In this document: positions 9,078-20,400 of the stretch, in pieces | Layout: every line of letters starts with the position of its first letter | Position numbering within the stretch: the stretch's first letter is position 1 | Made by a program: the position numbers and the translations under genes | Notes under the pieces: generated by a model | What the model saw: the letters and a program-made list of their open reading frames with translations, nothing else | Databases searched by the model: none | Told to the model about the DNA's origin: nothing | DNA from: Saltatorellus ferox | GTDB lineage: Bacteria; Planctomycetota; UBA1135; GCA-002686595 | Assembly (NCBI GenBank): GCA_007751475.1 | Contig: CP036434.1 | Span: 4,035,524 to 4,099,523 of the forward strand | Direction: 5' to 3' | Length of the DNA: 64,000 nucleotides

Positions 9078-11353
9078 CCCCGGACGTCCTCGACCGAAAC
9101 CTCGAGAGGCTCATGGCCGTCGCGCCCCGGCGGGAGCGCCTCTCGGACGTGGCGCGCGCGCGCATTCGACGCGCCCTCCATGAGCAGGTCGCCGCTCCCC
9201 GGGCCGAACCGCCGCGGCACCGCCTTCGGCGACTGCCGCTCGTGGCAGCCGCCGCTGCGCTGCTGCTCGTGTCGCTCGGTGCCTGGCGCTGGCTTTCCCC
9301 ATCGGGTGACGCGGAGAATACTGGCGCCCTCGACCCCCGCAGCGGGCTCGCGTCAGCCGGGCCGGAGGAGCCAGCGGAGCCAGGGGCAGGGACCTCCACG
9401 GCCTCGCCCGGGACGGAGCGGAGCCCTGACCCCGTGGGCCTCGACCGCACCGATCGAGTGCTCGAAGGCAGCGGCCGGGAACCGCTACTGGCTGCCGAAG
9501 ATCCCGAAGAGCCGTCCCGGGAGCCGGAGCCAGCCAGAGGGGAGCCGGAGGCCGCGAACGCGCGGCCGGAGCCCGATGGAACGAGCGTCCTCGCGGCGGT
9601 GACGTTCGCAAGGGATTCTGCCGGGGCTCACTCGCCCGGTGGCATGGCAGGGCCGCTCACCGTGAAGGATCGGCTGATGGCCACTCTCTGGGTCAAGCCG
9701 ATCGTCCAGCTCCCGCGCGTGGCCGGTCCCGTCGCGTTCGAGATTCGCCTCGTCTTCACCAGCAGCGAAGAAGACCCGGGGCCGGTTGCCTGGCTACGCG
9801 CCGAGGACGCCCTGGGAGTTGCCGAGCAGATGGGCGCGGAACAGGTCCTTCTCCAGCTGGAGGCCCCGGGGCTCGCGCCTGCTCGCGCTCGCGTGAGCAG
9901 GGCCGCTGCGGCCTCCGGGGACCTGAGGTTCGAACTCGAGACTGGAGTGAGCGTCTCGGGCGTGGTGATCGACGCCGTCGACCGGAACCCGGTGCCCGGC
10001 GCGCTCGTCGTGGCGCTCGACCAGCTTCCGCTCGACGCCCTCGACGTGGCGGTCGACCCCGGGGAGACGCGCCTTCCGCGCCCGCACACCGTTGCAGATT
10101 CCCTCGGCCGGTTCACGCTCGAGCACGTCGCGACCGGGAGCAGAGTCCGCATCCGCGCCTCCGCGCCGGGGCTCGCCCCCACCCTCGTCAGCACGAGCGC
10201 GAATGCCACGTCCCCAGGCCCGCTCCAGATCGAGCTCACCCAGGGCTCCACGGTGGTCGGACTCGTCGAGCGCCCCGACGGCTCGAGCTGGTCGGGGGCG
10301 TACGTCATCGTGTCGAAGCAAGAGGTCGACCCCGCCAGCATGGATCGGCCGGTGATGACCTTCGGCGCTGACACCTGCGATCGAGACGGCGAGTTCCGAA
10401 TCGAGGGGCTTCCCGAGGGCCAGTACGTCGCTCTTCTGTTCGATCCGGCGCAGACGAGATCACCCCTGGAATTCCGCCAGCTACGCCTCGACGGCAAGAG
10501 CGAAACGCGGACCGATTTCCGAGCACCCGTCGCCGCCCTTGGGCTCACGCTGAAGGGAACGCTGACGGACGTTGCTGGCAAGGCCGTCGCGCGCGCGTCG
10601 CTCACCCTGGCGACGCTCGATGGCGGCCTGGAACAGGACGGCGACTGGCGGGTCACGGAGACCAGCCCGACCGGCGCGTTCCAGTTCGTGGGGATCAAGC
10701 CGTCGGACTACCTGATCTATCTCGCGAGCGATGGATTCGGACAGATGAACGTGATCTGGGAAGGTCGCATTTCGGACAGCCAGGACGTCTCCTTGGTGCT
10801 TCCAGCCACCGAGGTCATGATCGACGCACGGGGTGGAACCGGCGAGGGGCCCTCCTGGGTGGTTCTGGACCGGTGGCGTCCCGAGAGCTCCGAGTGGATC
10901 TACGGAGGGCGCTCCGCCACCGTGGACGAGGATGGGCACCGAATGGCGCGACTCGAGCACCTGCTGCCCGGCCGACACCGCGCGGTCGTCGTCGGCCCCG
11001 ACCACGGAGCCACCTGGACGGAAGCCTTCGAGCTGGAGGTGGGGCGCCCGAAGAGCCTCCCTGTGGCCCTGCTCCCGGGCGGCCCGATCACCCTTCGCGC
11101 GGTGGATCAGGAAACGGGCGAGGCGCTCCCAGGGCTCGTCGTGGCGGCCCTGGACGCCGATGGAACGGCGGTTCCCCAGCAGGAGACGATCCTCACCGGG
11201 CCCGATGGCCGGGCCAGGATTCTCTCCGTCCCCCACGGGACCGTCACGCTTCGGCTTCGCGAGAAGGGCAGCGCGGAAGCGCCGCTCTGGGAAAAGGCTG
11301 TGGACTTCGACGAGTCTTCGGGCGAGTTCGAGTGCCGCGTTCCGTCGCGCTGA
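9074..11353 (+). CDS. Membrane protein with carboxypeptidase-regulatory-like repeats; candidate anti-sigma partner
   Basis: 759 residues, TTG start overlapping the sigma-factor stop. Residues 1-55 are a charged cytoplasmic segment, about 56-75 a single transmembrane helix (PLVAAAAALLLVSLGAWRWL), and about 80-185 a Pro/Glu-rich linker. The rest contains several beta-sandwich repeats of carboxypeptidase regulatory-like type, recognised by GVVIDAVDRNPVPGALVV, GLVERPDGSSWSGAYVIV, GTLTDVAGKAVARASLTL and ITLRAVDQETGEALPGLVV. The orientation and coupling suggest that the short N-terminus holds the ECF sigma factor while the outer repeats sense an extracellular cue. No zinc-binding anti-sigma motif is visible, so this role is inferred. 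Confidence 0.8.
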   Translation: MTPDVLDRNLERLMAVAPRRERLSDVARARIRRALHEQVAAPRAEPPRHRLRRLPLVAAAAALLLVSLGAWRWLSPSGDAENTGALDPRSGLASAGPEEPAEPGAGTSTASPGTERSPDPVGLDRTDRVLEGSGREPLLAAEDPEEPSREPEPARGEPEAANARPEPDGTSVLAAVTFARDSAGAHSPGGMAGPLTVKDRLMATLWVKPIVQLPRVAGPVAFEIRLVFTSSEEDPGPVAWLRAEDALGVAEQMGAEQVLLQLEAPGLAPARARVSRAAAASGDLRFELETGVSVSGVVIDAVDRNPVPGALVVALDQLPLDALDVAVDPGETRLPRPHTVADSLGRFTLEHVATGSRVRIRASAPGLAPTLVSTSANATSPGPLQIELTQGSTVVGLVERPDGSSWSGAYVIVSKQEVDPASMDRPVMTFGADTCDRDGEFRIEGLPEGQYVALLFDPAQTRSPLEFRQLRLDGKSETRTDFRAPVAALGLTLKGTLTDVAGKAVARASLTLATLDGGLEQDGDWRVTETSPTGAFQFVGIKPSDYLIYLASDGFGQMNVIWEGRISDSQDVSLVLPATEVMIDARGGTGEGPSWVVLDRWRPESSEWIYGGRSATVDEDGHRMARLEHLLPGRHRAVVVGPDHGATWTEAFELEVGRPKSLPVALLPGGPITLRAVDQETGEALPGLVVAALDADGTAVPQQETILTGPDGRARILSVPHGTVTLRLREKGSAEAPLWEKAVDFDESSGEFECRVPSR

Positions 11354-11421
11354 GCCTGGATCCGGCGAAGTTTTCTCGAACGAGGACGAAGGGAATTTCC
11401 GGTGGCGCGCACCAAGTCGCC

Positions 11422-12318
11422 ATGAACACCACCACTGCCGCCGTCCTCTCCTGTTTCGCCCTCGGTCTCGGGGGCGTGAGCGCCTTCCTCGCCTTCGGCT
11501 CAAAAGGCGCCGTGGGAACCACCCAGGCAGCCTCCGCGATGAAGAGCGACTCAGGGGCTACGGCCGAACTCTCCCGTGCGGTCGACGATCTCCGCGCGGA
11601 GATCGCGGAGATGAAAGAACGCTCGGAACTCGCGCAGGTGACGCCCAGGGCACTGGCTCCGACCCTCGACGAGGATCAGATCGCCCGCGCCGTCGCCGCT
11701 TACTTCGAGTCCCATCCAGGCATTGAGGACGGCCCGATCGACCCCCTCGCCGTGAAAGAACTTGGCACGATGGAGGACATCGCTGCTCTCCTTGCGAGCT
11801 CCGACGAGATGATGATGGGCGGCCTCTGGAAGCGCATCGTCGAAGAGGGCCGAGACGAGGAAGTCCTCGCTTACTTCAAGGCCCTTGCCGACGCGAACCC
11901 CAACGATCCCGAGGCCCAGCTCGCCCTCGGCCAGGCCTACCTCGGACGTACCCAGGAAGCGGGCGCGAGCCCCCTCGCCGGCAAGTACGCAACCCTCGCC
12001 GACCAGGCGCTCGACGCGGCCCTCAAGGCCGACCCGCAGCACTGGGAAGCCCGCTTCACCAAGGCAACGGCGCTGAGCTTCTGGCCGCCCGTCTTCGGAA
12101 AGCAGGCGTCCGCAATCCACGAGTTCGAGACCCTGATCACGCAGCAGAGCGGTCAAACGCCGAACCCCCAGCACGCGTCCACGCACCTGCTGCTCGGCAA
12201 CATGTACCACCAGACAGGTCAAGCCGAGAAGGCGCTCGCCGCATGGAAGTCTGGCCTTGAGCTGTACCCGGACAACGCCGATCTCGCTTCGCAGATCGCG
12301 CTTCTCTCGGGCCAGTGA
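11422..12318 (+). CDS. Membrane-anchored TPR protein
   Basis: 298 residues from the ATG at 11422, beginning with a signal/anchor helix (TAAVLSCFALGLGGVSAFLAF). A coiled-coil-prone segment follows (about residues 45-75), then tetratricopeptide-like helices (LADANPNDPEAQLALGQAYLG; ADPQHWEARFTKATALSFW; LLGNMYHQTGQAEKALAAW). TPRs mediate protein-protein contacts. It lies 69 nt after the sigma/regulator pair and may be cotranscribed with it. No enzymatic motif is present. Confidence 0.8.
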   Translation: MNTTTAAVLSCFALGLGGVSAFLAFGSKGAVGTTQAASAMKSDSGATAELSRAVDDLRAEIAEMKERSELAQVTPRALAPTLDEDQIARAVAAYFESHPGIEDGPIDPLAVKELGTMEDIAALLASSDEMMMGGLWKRIVEEGRDEEVLAYFKALADANPNDPEAQLALGQAYLGRTQEAGASPLAGKYATLADQALDAALKADPQHWEARFTKATALSFWPPVFGKQASAIHEFETLITQQSGQTPNPQHASTHLLLGNMYHQTGQAEKALAAWKSGLELYPDNADLASQIALLSGQ

Positions 12319-12322
12319 TCGG

Positions 12323-14404
12323 TCAGCGACCCGCAGGGACGCGAAGCTTTCGAAGCTGCTCCTCGGCCTCCCGAAGGATTTCCGGCGTGGCGAAGGGCGC
12401 CAGATCGAGCACCCGCTCGTACGCGCGGATCGCGTCCTCTCGCGGACCGATCTGCGCAAGGATCTGCCCGATCACACGCGCCACCGCGACGTTGGTGGGT
12501 TCGTCCGCGAGGAGCGCCTCGAAGCGATCGAGCGCGCCACGGGCGTTCCCTGACATCGCTTCCGCGCGAGCCACGACGAAGCGCAGAGCACCGTCCCTGG
12601 GATGCTTCGAAAGCGCCGCTCTCGCTGCGCGCAGAGCGCCCTCCGTGTCGCCGGCCGAGAGACGAGTGTCGAGGATCTGGACCTCCAGCTCGACGAGATC
12701 GGCGCCGCGCGGAAGGCTCCGAGCTTCCTCCAGGAGAAGCAGAGCACGCTCCGGGTTCTGGCCCGCTGCCACGATCGCCGACGCGAGGGCCATCCGTACC
12801 TGAACGCTGGCCGGATTGGCCCGAATGGCTTCTTCCAGGTACTCCAGTGCCTGTTCTGGCCGCCCCAGCGCCAGCTCGGCTCTCCCCAGCTCCGCGAGAC
12901 CGTTCGCATCGGACTGGACGATGCCTTTTGGCATGATGAAGCTGAGCGTCAAGATCAGAAGAGCCGGGAGAGCGAGCGCACCTACCCTGACCCAGCGACC
13001 GCTGCGCAGCGCCCCCACGATCCCCGCGAGAGTCGCTCCTGTCCCGACGGACAGGATCGGAACCAGCGGTAGCCGGAAGCGCGCGTTGACGAAGAAGAGC
13101 ACGATGCTGAACCCGTAGACGACCGCGAAGGACGCCAGGAGAGCCACGCCGGCGCGACGCTCCTTCGGACCGCGGAGCGCGAGCCAGACGAGTCCCACCG
13201 AGCCCAGGCCGAGCAGAATCCCCCAGCGCGCCGGCGAGTACCGCAGGGCCGGCAAGGTCCGGAACGCGACGAAGCGCATGTCCTGGTTGTTGGCGATCTC
13301 GACGTTGGCGAACAGAAGGCGGGCCTTCCACGCGAGGTGCCGGAAAGCATCGAGTGGATGGGCGCTCATCCAGTCGAAAGCGCGGCTTCGATAGTGCGCC
13401 GAGACTTCGGTCGGCCGAAGGTCTCGTCCCTCCGCCTCCTCGGCCATGGCGATCGAATCGAAGTAGCCTTCCCACCAGCCATCGCGGGTCCCCGGAACGA
13501 TGGCCGCGGCGCCGTCGCTCGCCGGGTTGTTGCCGATCCAGAAGTTGACTCCACCCTGGGTGGCGATCAGCGATACATCGCCCTCGAGCGCGTTGTGCAC
13601 CGTGACCGGGAGGATCGGAAGCAGCGTTCCGAGGGTGAGCCAGAGGGCCGGCATCACGCGGCGCGACTTCCAGATGGAGAAGCCGAAGAGCACCGGCATG
13701 AAAAGCAGCACGTTCGGTCGAGCGATCGCGGCGAGCCCGAACGCGGTCCCCACGATCAGACTCTGGGGGAAGCGACGACGGAACCCCGGCCCTAGATTCG
13801 GTGCTGGCGTCGCGTCACCCGTGGAATCGAACCAGACCACCGCGAGTTCCAGCGCCACCAGCAGAAGCGGCGCGAGGAGAACCGGAATCAGGAGTTCCGC
13901 GTCGAACGCGACCATCGTCCACGAGATCGCGACCATCACACCGGCGACCCTGCCAGCGGCCTCGCTCGCCACGCGGCGCCCGAGCCGATAGGTCAACGCG
14001 GCAGTCACGCCGCCCAGGAGGGCCTGAACTATCCGAACTCCGAGAAGACTCCCACCTGTGAGCTTCCAAAGGAGCGCGAGGAATCCGGGGTACAGCGGAG
14101 CCCGGAACAGCGGGCCGTCCCGGAACTCAGTGCCTGTCGCGAGCGCCTTGGCCCAGGCGAGGTGGTACCCGGCGTCCATGGCCGGAGCTTCGAACCGGGG
14201 ATGATCCCTGAGCGCCAGCACATAGACCACACGAATCGCCGCGGCGAAGCCAAAGATCAGCGCCGCGACGATCCAGGTACGAGCTGGGCGCGGCTCAACC
14301 GCTCCTTTCGTGTCCTCCAATGCTGGTTCCAAGGTGTCAGAGAATAACCCGAGTCCAGGGCAACCACCGAACGCCGCGTACGAAAGCGGCCCGCCCCTCA
14401 TCAT
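12323..14404 (-). CDS. Polytopic GT-C-like (PMT/ArnT-type) glycosyltransferase with C-terminal TPR region
   Basis: 693 residues. About residues 45-470 contain 9-11 transmembrane helices. An early periplasmic loop, DAGYHLAWAKALATG, is followed by RAPLYPGFLALLW, typical of family-39/PMT-type transferases that use polyprenyl-phosphate sugars. The last about 210 residues are TPR-like (LAELGRAELALGRPEQALEYL and further repeats). The fusion resembles eukaryotic TMTC-type proteins in organisation. The acceptor and sugar are unknown. It begins 48 nt after the stop of the giant secreted protein, so it may be a partner of that protein, for example in modifying exported proteins; this is inference. Confidence 0.78.
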   Translation of the reverse strand: MMRGGPLSYAAFGGCPGLGLFSDTLEPALEDTKGAVEPRPARTWIVAALIFGFAAAIRVVYVLALRDHPRFEAPAMDAGYHLAWAKALATGTEFRDGPLFRAPLYPGFLALLWKLTGGSLLGVRIVQALLGGVTAALTYRLGRRVASEAAGRVAGVMVAISWTMVAFDAELLIPVLLAPLLLVALELAVVWFDSTGDATPAPNLGPGFRRRFPQSLIVGTAFGLAAIARPNVLLFMPVLFGFSIWKSRRVMPALWLTLGTLLPILPVTVHNALEGDVSLIATQGGVNFWIGNNPASDGAAAIVPGTRDGWWEGYFDSIAMAEEAEGRDLRPTEVSAHYRSRAFDWMSAHPLDAFRHLAWKARLLFANVEIANNQDMRFVAFRTLPALRYSPARWGILLGLGSVGLVWLALRGPKERRAGVALLASFAVVYGFSIVLFFVNARFRLPLVPILSVGTGATLAGIVGALRSGRWVRVGALALPALLILTLSFIMPKGIVQSDANGLAELGRAELALGRPEQALEYLEEAIRANPASVQVRMALASAIVAAGQNPERALLLLEEARSLPRGADLVELEVQILDTRLSAGDTEGALRAARAALSKHPRDGALRFVVARAEAMSGNARGALDRFEALLADEPTNVAVARVIGQILAQIGPREDAIRAYERVLDLAPFATPEILREAEEQLRKLRVPAGR

Positions 14405-14452
14405 CGAGGTGCAGGCCGCTGACTCCGCCCCCGTCGGGGCGCACTTCTGCGA

Positions 14453-17400
14453 TCAGCGCGGCGAGTAGACCTCGGACACCGTCGAGAAGCCGAAGCCCGA
14501 CACGAGGCCCCCGCCCAGGACGAAGATCCGAGACTCGAAGAGCGTCGGGTAGATGCCGTGGCGCGCGGTCGGCATCGGCTTGTCCATGCGCCAGGAGTCG
14601 GTGGTCGGGTTGTACACCTGAACGTCCGAGAATGCCTGCGAGGCATCTTCTCCACCCATGATGTAGAACTCGCCGCCGTAGAAGACAGCGTGACCGGTAC
14701 CGCCGCGGCCCAGGGGCATCGGCGCCGCCTGGCCAGCGTCGCTGGTTTCCCAGGTGTTCGACACCGGATCGTAGATCTGGACGTCGTCGAAGCCGGCCTG
14801 AGGAACGTTCATCCCCTGTCGACCGCCAAAGACGTAGAGCTTCTCACCGTCCGTTCCCGAGGCCGCATGGTTGACCGGTGTCGGCACCATGCCGAGCGGA
14901 GTCCACGTATCGAGCGTCGGATCGTAGACCGCGAAGTTGCCCGCCGTGCCGGAGCCCTGCAGGTTGCCGCCACCGACGTAGATCTTTCCGTCGATGACGG
15001 CCGTCGCGCACGAGCCTCCGTTCCAGGGCATAGGGGTCCCGAGCGACCAAGCGTTCGCGACGGTGTCGTAGATCTGGACCCGCCCGGCGGAGCCGCTGTC
15101 GAGCCCTCCCATGAGGTAGATCTTGGTGCCGATCACCTCGATGCCGTGGTGATTGCCAGGGAACTGACGCTGGGCCAGGCCCATGCTCCAGCTCCCCTGG
15201 TAGAGGTCATGAACGAAGGTGCTGCTGTTGCCCTGACCCAGCACATAGAGCTTCTGGCCGACGATCGCCGAGGCAACCTCGCCCAGGGGAAGCGGAAGCA
15301 CGGATCCATTGTGCCAGGTGCCCTTCTTCAGACCGGGCGAGGCCGGCAGGTAGCGCATCGCCTGGGTGATCGTCCTCGGGCTACCGTTGATCGTGACCGT
15401 GACATCGAGCAGCTCCGTGGCCTCGCCCGTCGGGCTCGGCGGGAACGTACCGACGATCCGGCCGTTGTTGACGGAGGTCAGCGTGGCTGGCACTCCCCCG
15501 ATCGTGACCGAAACGTTCGCGAGGTTCGTGCCGAAGTTTTTGCCTCCGATGACGAATCGCTGGCCGCCACCGGCCGTCACACGCCAGGGGAAGATGTCGT
15601 AGGGCGTCGGGCCAATCGCCGCCACGTCGTCCGGAACCTGAACGCGAATCTTGCCGCTGGTGTAGTCGATCGAGATCAGCGCTCCGCCGGGTCCTGCGAT
15701 CACGTCCAGGCCCCGGTTCGGCGGGAACGCCGTGTTGGCGTTGCTGTCGTGCAGAGTCTGCGTGCTCACGCGACGACCATCGGCCGAGAGAATGATTCGA
15801 TAGAGGCCGGCGTTCCATTTGGACGCCACGAGATTGCCTCGCATCGCCGAGTTGAAAGCCGTCGCCCTGTACTCCTCGATGCCGTTCGTGGACGAATTCA
15901 CGACGCTGATCGGGGCGCGGAACGTGTTGGCTACCGAGGGCTGCCACGCATCGCGAAAGACAGCCTGCCTGGGATCGAAGCTGCCGCGTGAGCGGTTCGC
16001 CGAACCGTAGTAGATGCCCGGCTCGACCAGGTTGATCTCGTCCGGGGAGTTGGCGCTACTCACTCCGCCCTGCGTGGTCATGCTGAGCGAAGCGGGCCCA
16101 AAGCCAGCGTTCGCGCCGTTGTCCGTGGAGTAGAGGTAGCCGTTGGTGTGCAGCACCAAGTCCAACGAGTTGCGGAATCCAGGCGCGTACACCTCGATGT
16201 CCACCCCGGGAGCAATATCCGTCAGCTCCCCGTAGACCTGATCGTCCACGTAGACGCCGGTCGCCGAGTCCTGGTAGAGGATCGCACCGTTGAAGTTCGG
16301 CCTCGAGGTGAACGCGCGAAGAACGGCGCCCGAGAACGGAGACTCAGGAATGTCCCCGAGATGCGGATCCGTCACGCCGGCGTTGGTGTTCCCACCGACG
16401 CAGAGGAGCAGGTCGCCGTTGTCGTCGAAGAAAGGACCGTTGACGGAGTGATCGTGGTTGGAGACGGGCAGCTGCGTGATGAGCGGCTGCGGGTTGTCGA
16501 AGTACGGGCCCGTCAGGACGGAAACCTGCCCCGTGAAGTACGACGGGCCCGTGAAAGCGCCGCCACCGTTCTGGAACTGTTCGCCGTGGCTGATGTACAG
16601 CTTCAGGCTCGTCGGATCCTGAGGGTTGTAGACGTCGAAGGGATTGAACGCCATACCGAGCGTATCCCGATTCGTCAGTCCCGAGACGCCGACGCGGTAC
16701 TGGATGCTCGTGACCGTCCAGTTCTCGTCGTAGGTAAGGACACGGAGAGAACCATCGAGAACGCCCACGTACAGCTTGCCGTCGGGCCCCCACTGAGCGC
16801 AGGTCACGTTTGCGATGGAGACCGCCTGGCCGTTCAACAGCGTGAAACGCACCGGGATCGGCCCCGTGGGCGAGTAGTCGAACTGAACCGGGTCCGAGAT
16901 CCCCTGCGGCGTTTCGACCGTCACCATGATCGAACCGCTGCCCGGAGGCGTGGTGAGCGTGATCTGCTCGCCATTCCACTCGTCGAACTGCGCCGATGTG
17001 ATATCCGTCGAGCCCCAGTGCACGATCGTCTGGGCCTCGGGGAAGAAGCCGAAGCCCTTGATCTCGATGCGATTTCCTCCCAGATCGGTTCCGGACGTCG
17101 GCATCGCGTGGATGGCCGGGGGAATGGGCCCGAGGTCATACGCCAGGGCATTTTGAATGTCCGTCGCGACGGAGCCGGACTCCATGATCGTGAGCTGGAG
17201 CGGCACGTCGCTGAGCGAGCTCACCGCGAACCGAAGATCCAGTTTGTGGACGCCGGCCGCCAGGGTAACGGGTCCTGTGACCGGACCTCCGTCGACAAAG
17301 ACTCGCCGCTGCACGCCGCCGGTGGCCTGGAACCCCAGGGTACGCGCCGAGGTGGTTTCGAAATGGGTGAGCCACTGGACCATGACCTTCTGGTCGAAGG

Positions 17401-20400
17401 GCGATGTCCCGACCTTGCCTCCTGTGGCATCGATCTGGAGCGAAGCCAGGCGCGCCGCGAAGTCGTAGCGAGCCGGAACGTTGTCGAGGAGGAAGACCTC
17501 ACCGAGGGACGCACCGTCGTAGTAAAGAGCGAGAACGCCAGGCACCTGGTCCACCGGGTGCACCGTGATCGTCCGAACGTCCGAAGCCGTGGCCGCAGGC
17601 ACGTTGTCGTCGCCGATCGTGAGGCCCACGGTGGTGGAACCGATGGGGAGAATCTGCACCGTGTCGACCGTCGTCGCCACAGGGACCCCGCCGATCTGCC
17701 ATTCGAACGCGGTGAGCGAATGCCCGGGTTCATGGGTGTGCGACTCGGAGCCGAGCAGAGTGACGCTCTCGAAGCCGTCGTTGTCGTAGTCGACGACGAA
17801 GACCGGATCGTTGTCGGGGACGGGGTGCAGGAAGCCCCAGCCAGCCTGGGCGCCGCCCGTGCCCGTGAGGTCGACCTCGAAGAGGGCTCCGGTCACTGAG
17901 TTCTCGAACTCGAGGGTCACGAAGTGATCCTCGTGATACGTCGGAGTGAACGTCACCGGGATACTGGTGGTCCCAGGCGGCAGCAGAATCTGGGGCGTAC
18001 GAACGATCGTTTCCGTGGAGCCGGTGTAGACCACACCGCCGACTTCCACGCTGAAGTCGCGGGCATCACCGATGGACGACACGCGGAACGTCAGACGATT
18101 CAGGACCCCTCCGTGGAGACCCGTGTTCTGGAAGTCGACCGTGAGCGTGCTCGACGCCCCCTGCTCGACGTCCCCGAAGGAGAGCGACGTCGTGCTGGTC
18201 CCGAGCACGGGAACCGACCGCACTTCGATCGCGCTCACGATCGCCTGACCGACCTCTCCCTCGAAGGTGAGATCGAGCACACCGTCGGAGACCGTGACGC
18301 GCTGCGGTGACGAGACATAGGCGGTCGCAGGGCCGACCTCCGCGAAGAGGTCGAGGTCGTCGATGACCTCCGCGCCTTCCATGTAGACGTCCATCACGCG
18401 GGCGCCCACCTGGGCTTGAACCGGCTCCCACGAGTGGATCTTCACGTCGTAGGCGCCGTTCGGAAGTTCGATGGCGTAGGAGAAGAGCTGGCCTGCCCGG
18501 AACGTCTGGTAGAGAGCGTCGAGCGTCGTGCCGCTGACCTCGCTGGAGTTCTCTCCGAGTGCGCCGCCGGTGGCGCCGTACTCGGGGGAGTAGTCCTGCC
18601 GCGCGGGACCGTCGAACAGCACGTCCGCGGCGTTCATGAGAATCTCTTCCCCGGTGCCGCCAAAGGCGATGCCGCTGAGGGCCACGGTCGAGGGAGCAGA
18701 CGTCGTCTGCTGTGTGACCGGACTGAGTACGAGCGTGCGCTCGCCCCTTCCGACCGGCTGGAACGTCACGTCGACCCGTGCACTCGCCCCGGGCGCCAGC
18801 GTGATCGGCAGCGCCACCGGGAAGCTGAGTCCGAAGTCGCCCTTCATCGGTCCCACGCGTGCCACGTCCACAAGGGTGAGTGGCGTCGTGTGCACGTTCG
18901 TGAAGAAGACGCTCTGCGAGACGCTCGCCTGGGTCGTCCGCGTCGTCGGAAAGGACAGGCTGAACACCGAGGGTGTCAGGGCCGAGGGCACCGCGAGCGC
19001 GCCGCGGTCACCGTCTTTCAGGAGAACGAGGTGGCTCAGCGTGGTGCCGAGCGTCGCGTTCGACGGAGCGGCGCCGAGTTCGAAGAGAATCTTCTCCCCC
19101 AGTTCGGGGATGCGATCCACGACGAGCGTGACCGGAAGATCGACGAAGGCCGCCCCTGCCGGAATCATCGCCGGGCTTGGCGGAAGCGTGCAGTCGCTCG
19201 GGCCAGATCCGGTGCCACTCACGGTGAACGGCACCTGCACGGGCAGCCCAGAGACGGCGCTCAGCGCCAGGCGAACCGAGAAGCTTCCGTCCATTTCGGC
19301 CACGACGTTGCGGAACGAGGTGAACGCCACGGTCGGCTGCGGATCATCGTTCGTGATGGTGAGCGTGTGCTGCACGATCCCGCCCGGGTCGGCACCCGCG
19401 AGGGCGCCGAACGTCAGGCCGACGGTCTCGTTGTTCTCGTAGAGCGTGTCGCCGACGAGGTTGACGACGAACTGCCCCGTCGAGGCTCCCGCGGGAATCA
19501 CCAGCGGGTTGGGCGTCACCGAGAAGTCCATGCCGCCTCCCATGGCCGTCCCGCTGAGCGTCACGGGTACGGTGACTGGCGCAGGAGCGGGTCCAGAAAG
19601 GACGACGTCGACGAGCTTCATCCCGGCGCCTTCGGCGGCGGACGAGGTCGGCGCGGCGAAGGTCAGGGTCGGAACCCCGTCGTTGTCCATCACGCTGATC
19701 GTGTGCTGTGCGGTCGAACCGACGCTAGCACCCGTCACCGCCCCCATCCCGAGAACGATCGTCTCCAGGGACTCCTGGGCCGCGTCGTCGACCACGGTGA
19801 CCGTGGCGGTTGCGCTGAGCGAGCCGACAGGGATCGTCACCGTGGACGTTCCGAGAGTGTAGTCCGTTCCGAGGGTGGCGGTACCGCCCGTGGTGATCGG
19901 CACCACCACGGGTTGCGCGGCGTAATCGGTGGCGACCACGCTGACCTGCAGAGAGCCGATCGACTCCGGCACGGACCCTCCGGAACTTGCAAATGCCACC
20001 TGAACGAGCGGCCCATCGTCATCGATCAGACGAACCTGATGGCTCGTCCCGGCTCCGAGGGTTCCGTTGGTCGGCGCGCCGAGCGTGAAGATCGCGGTCT
20101 CCGTTCCCTCGACCGTCGAATCGAGGATCGTGCTGAGCACGACGTTCGCGGAAGTGGCGCCAGCGGGGATCATGAGCGCCCCGGACGCGCTCATGCCACC
20201 GGGAGTCCAGGTGTAGTCGGACCCCACGGTCGCGGTGCCGGTCGCCGCGACGGGAACGGTCACGTCGAAGGAGGACGGCGCGCTGAGCGTCACCGATGCC
20301 ATCGTGCCCGACGCGGACTCGACGAGGAACGAGCTCGGCGCGGCGAACGCGACGGTCGGCGGAGCGTCGTCATCGGTGATGGTCAGCGTGTGCTGAGCGA

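Noticed and set aside
14426..14441. 6-bp GC hairpin between the giant gene and the GT-C gene as a terminator
   Set aside because: No T-tract on the minus strand, and such hairpins are expected by chance at this GC content.
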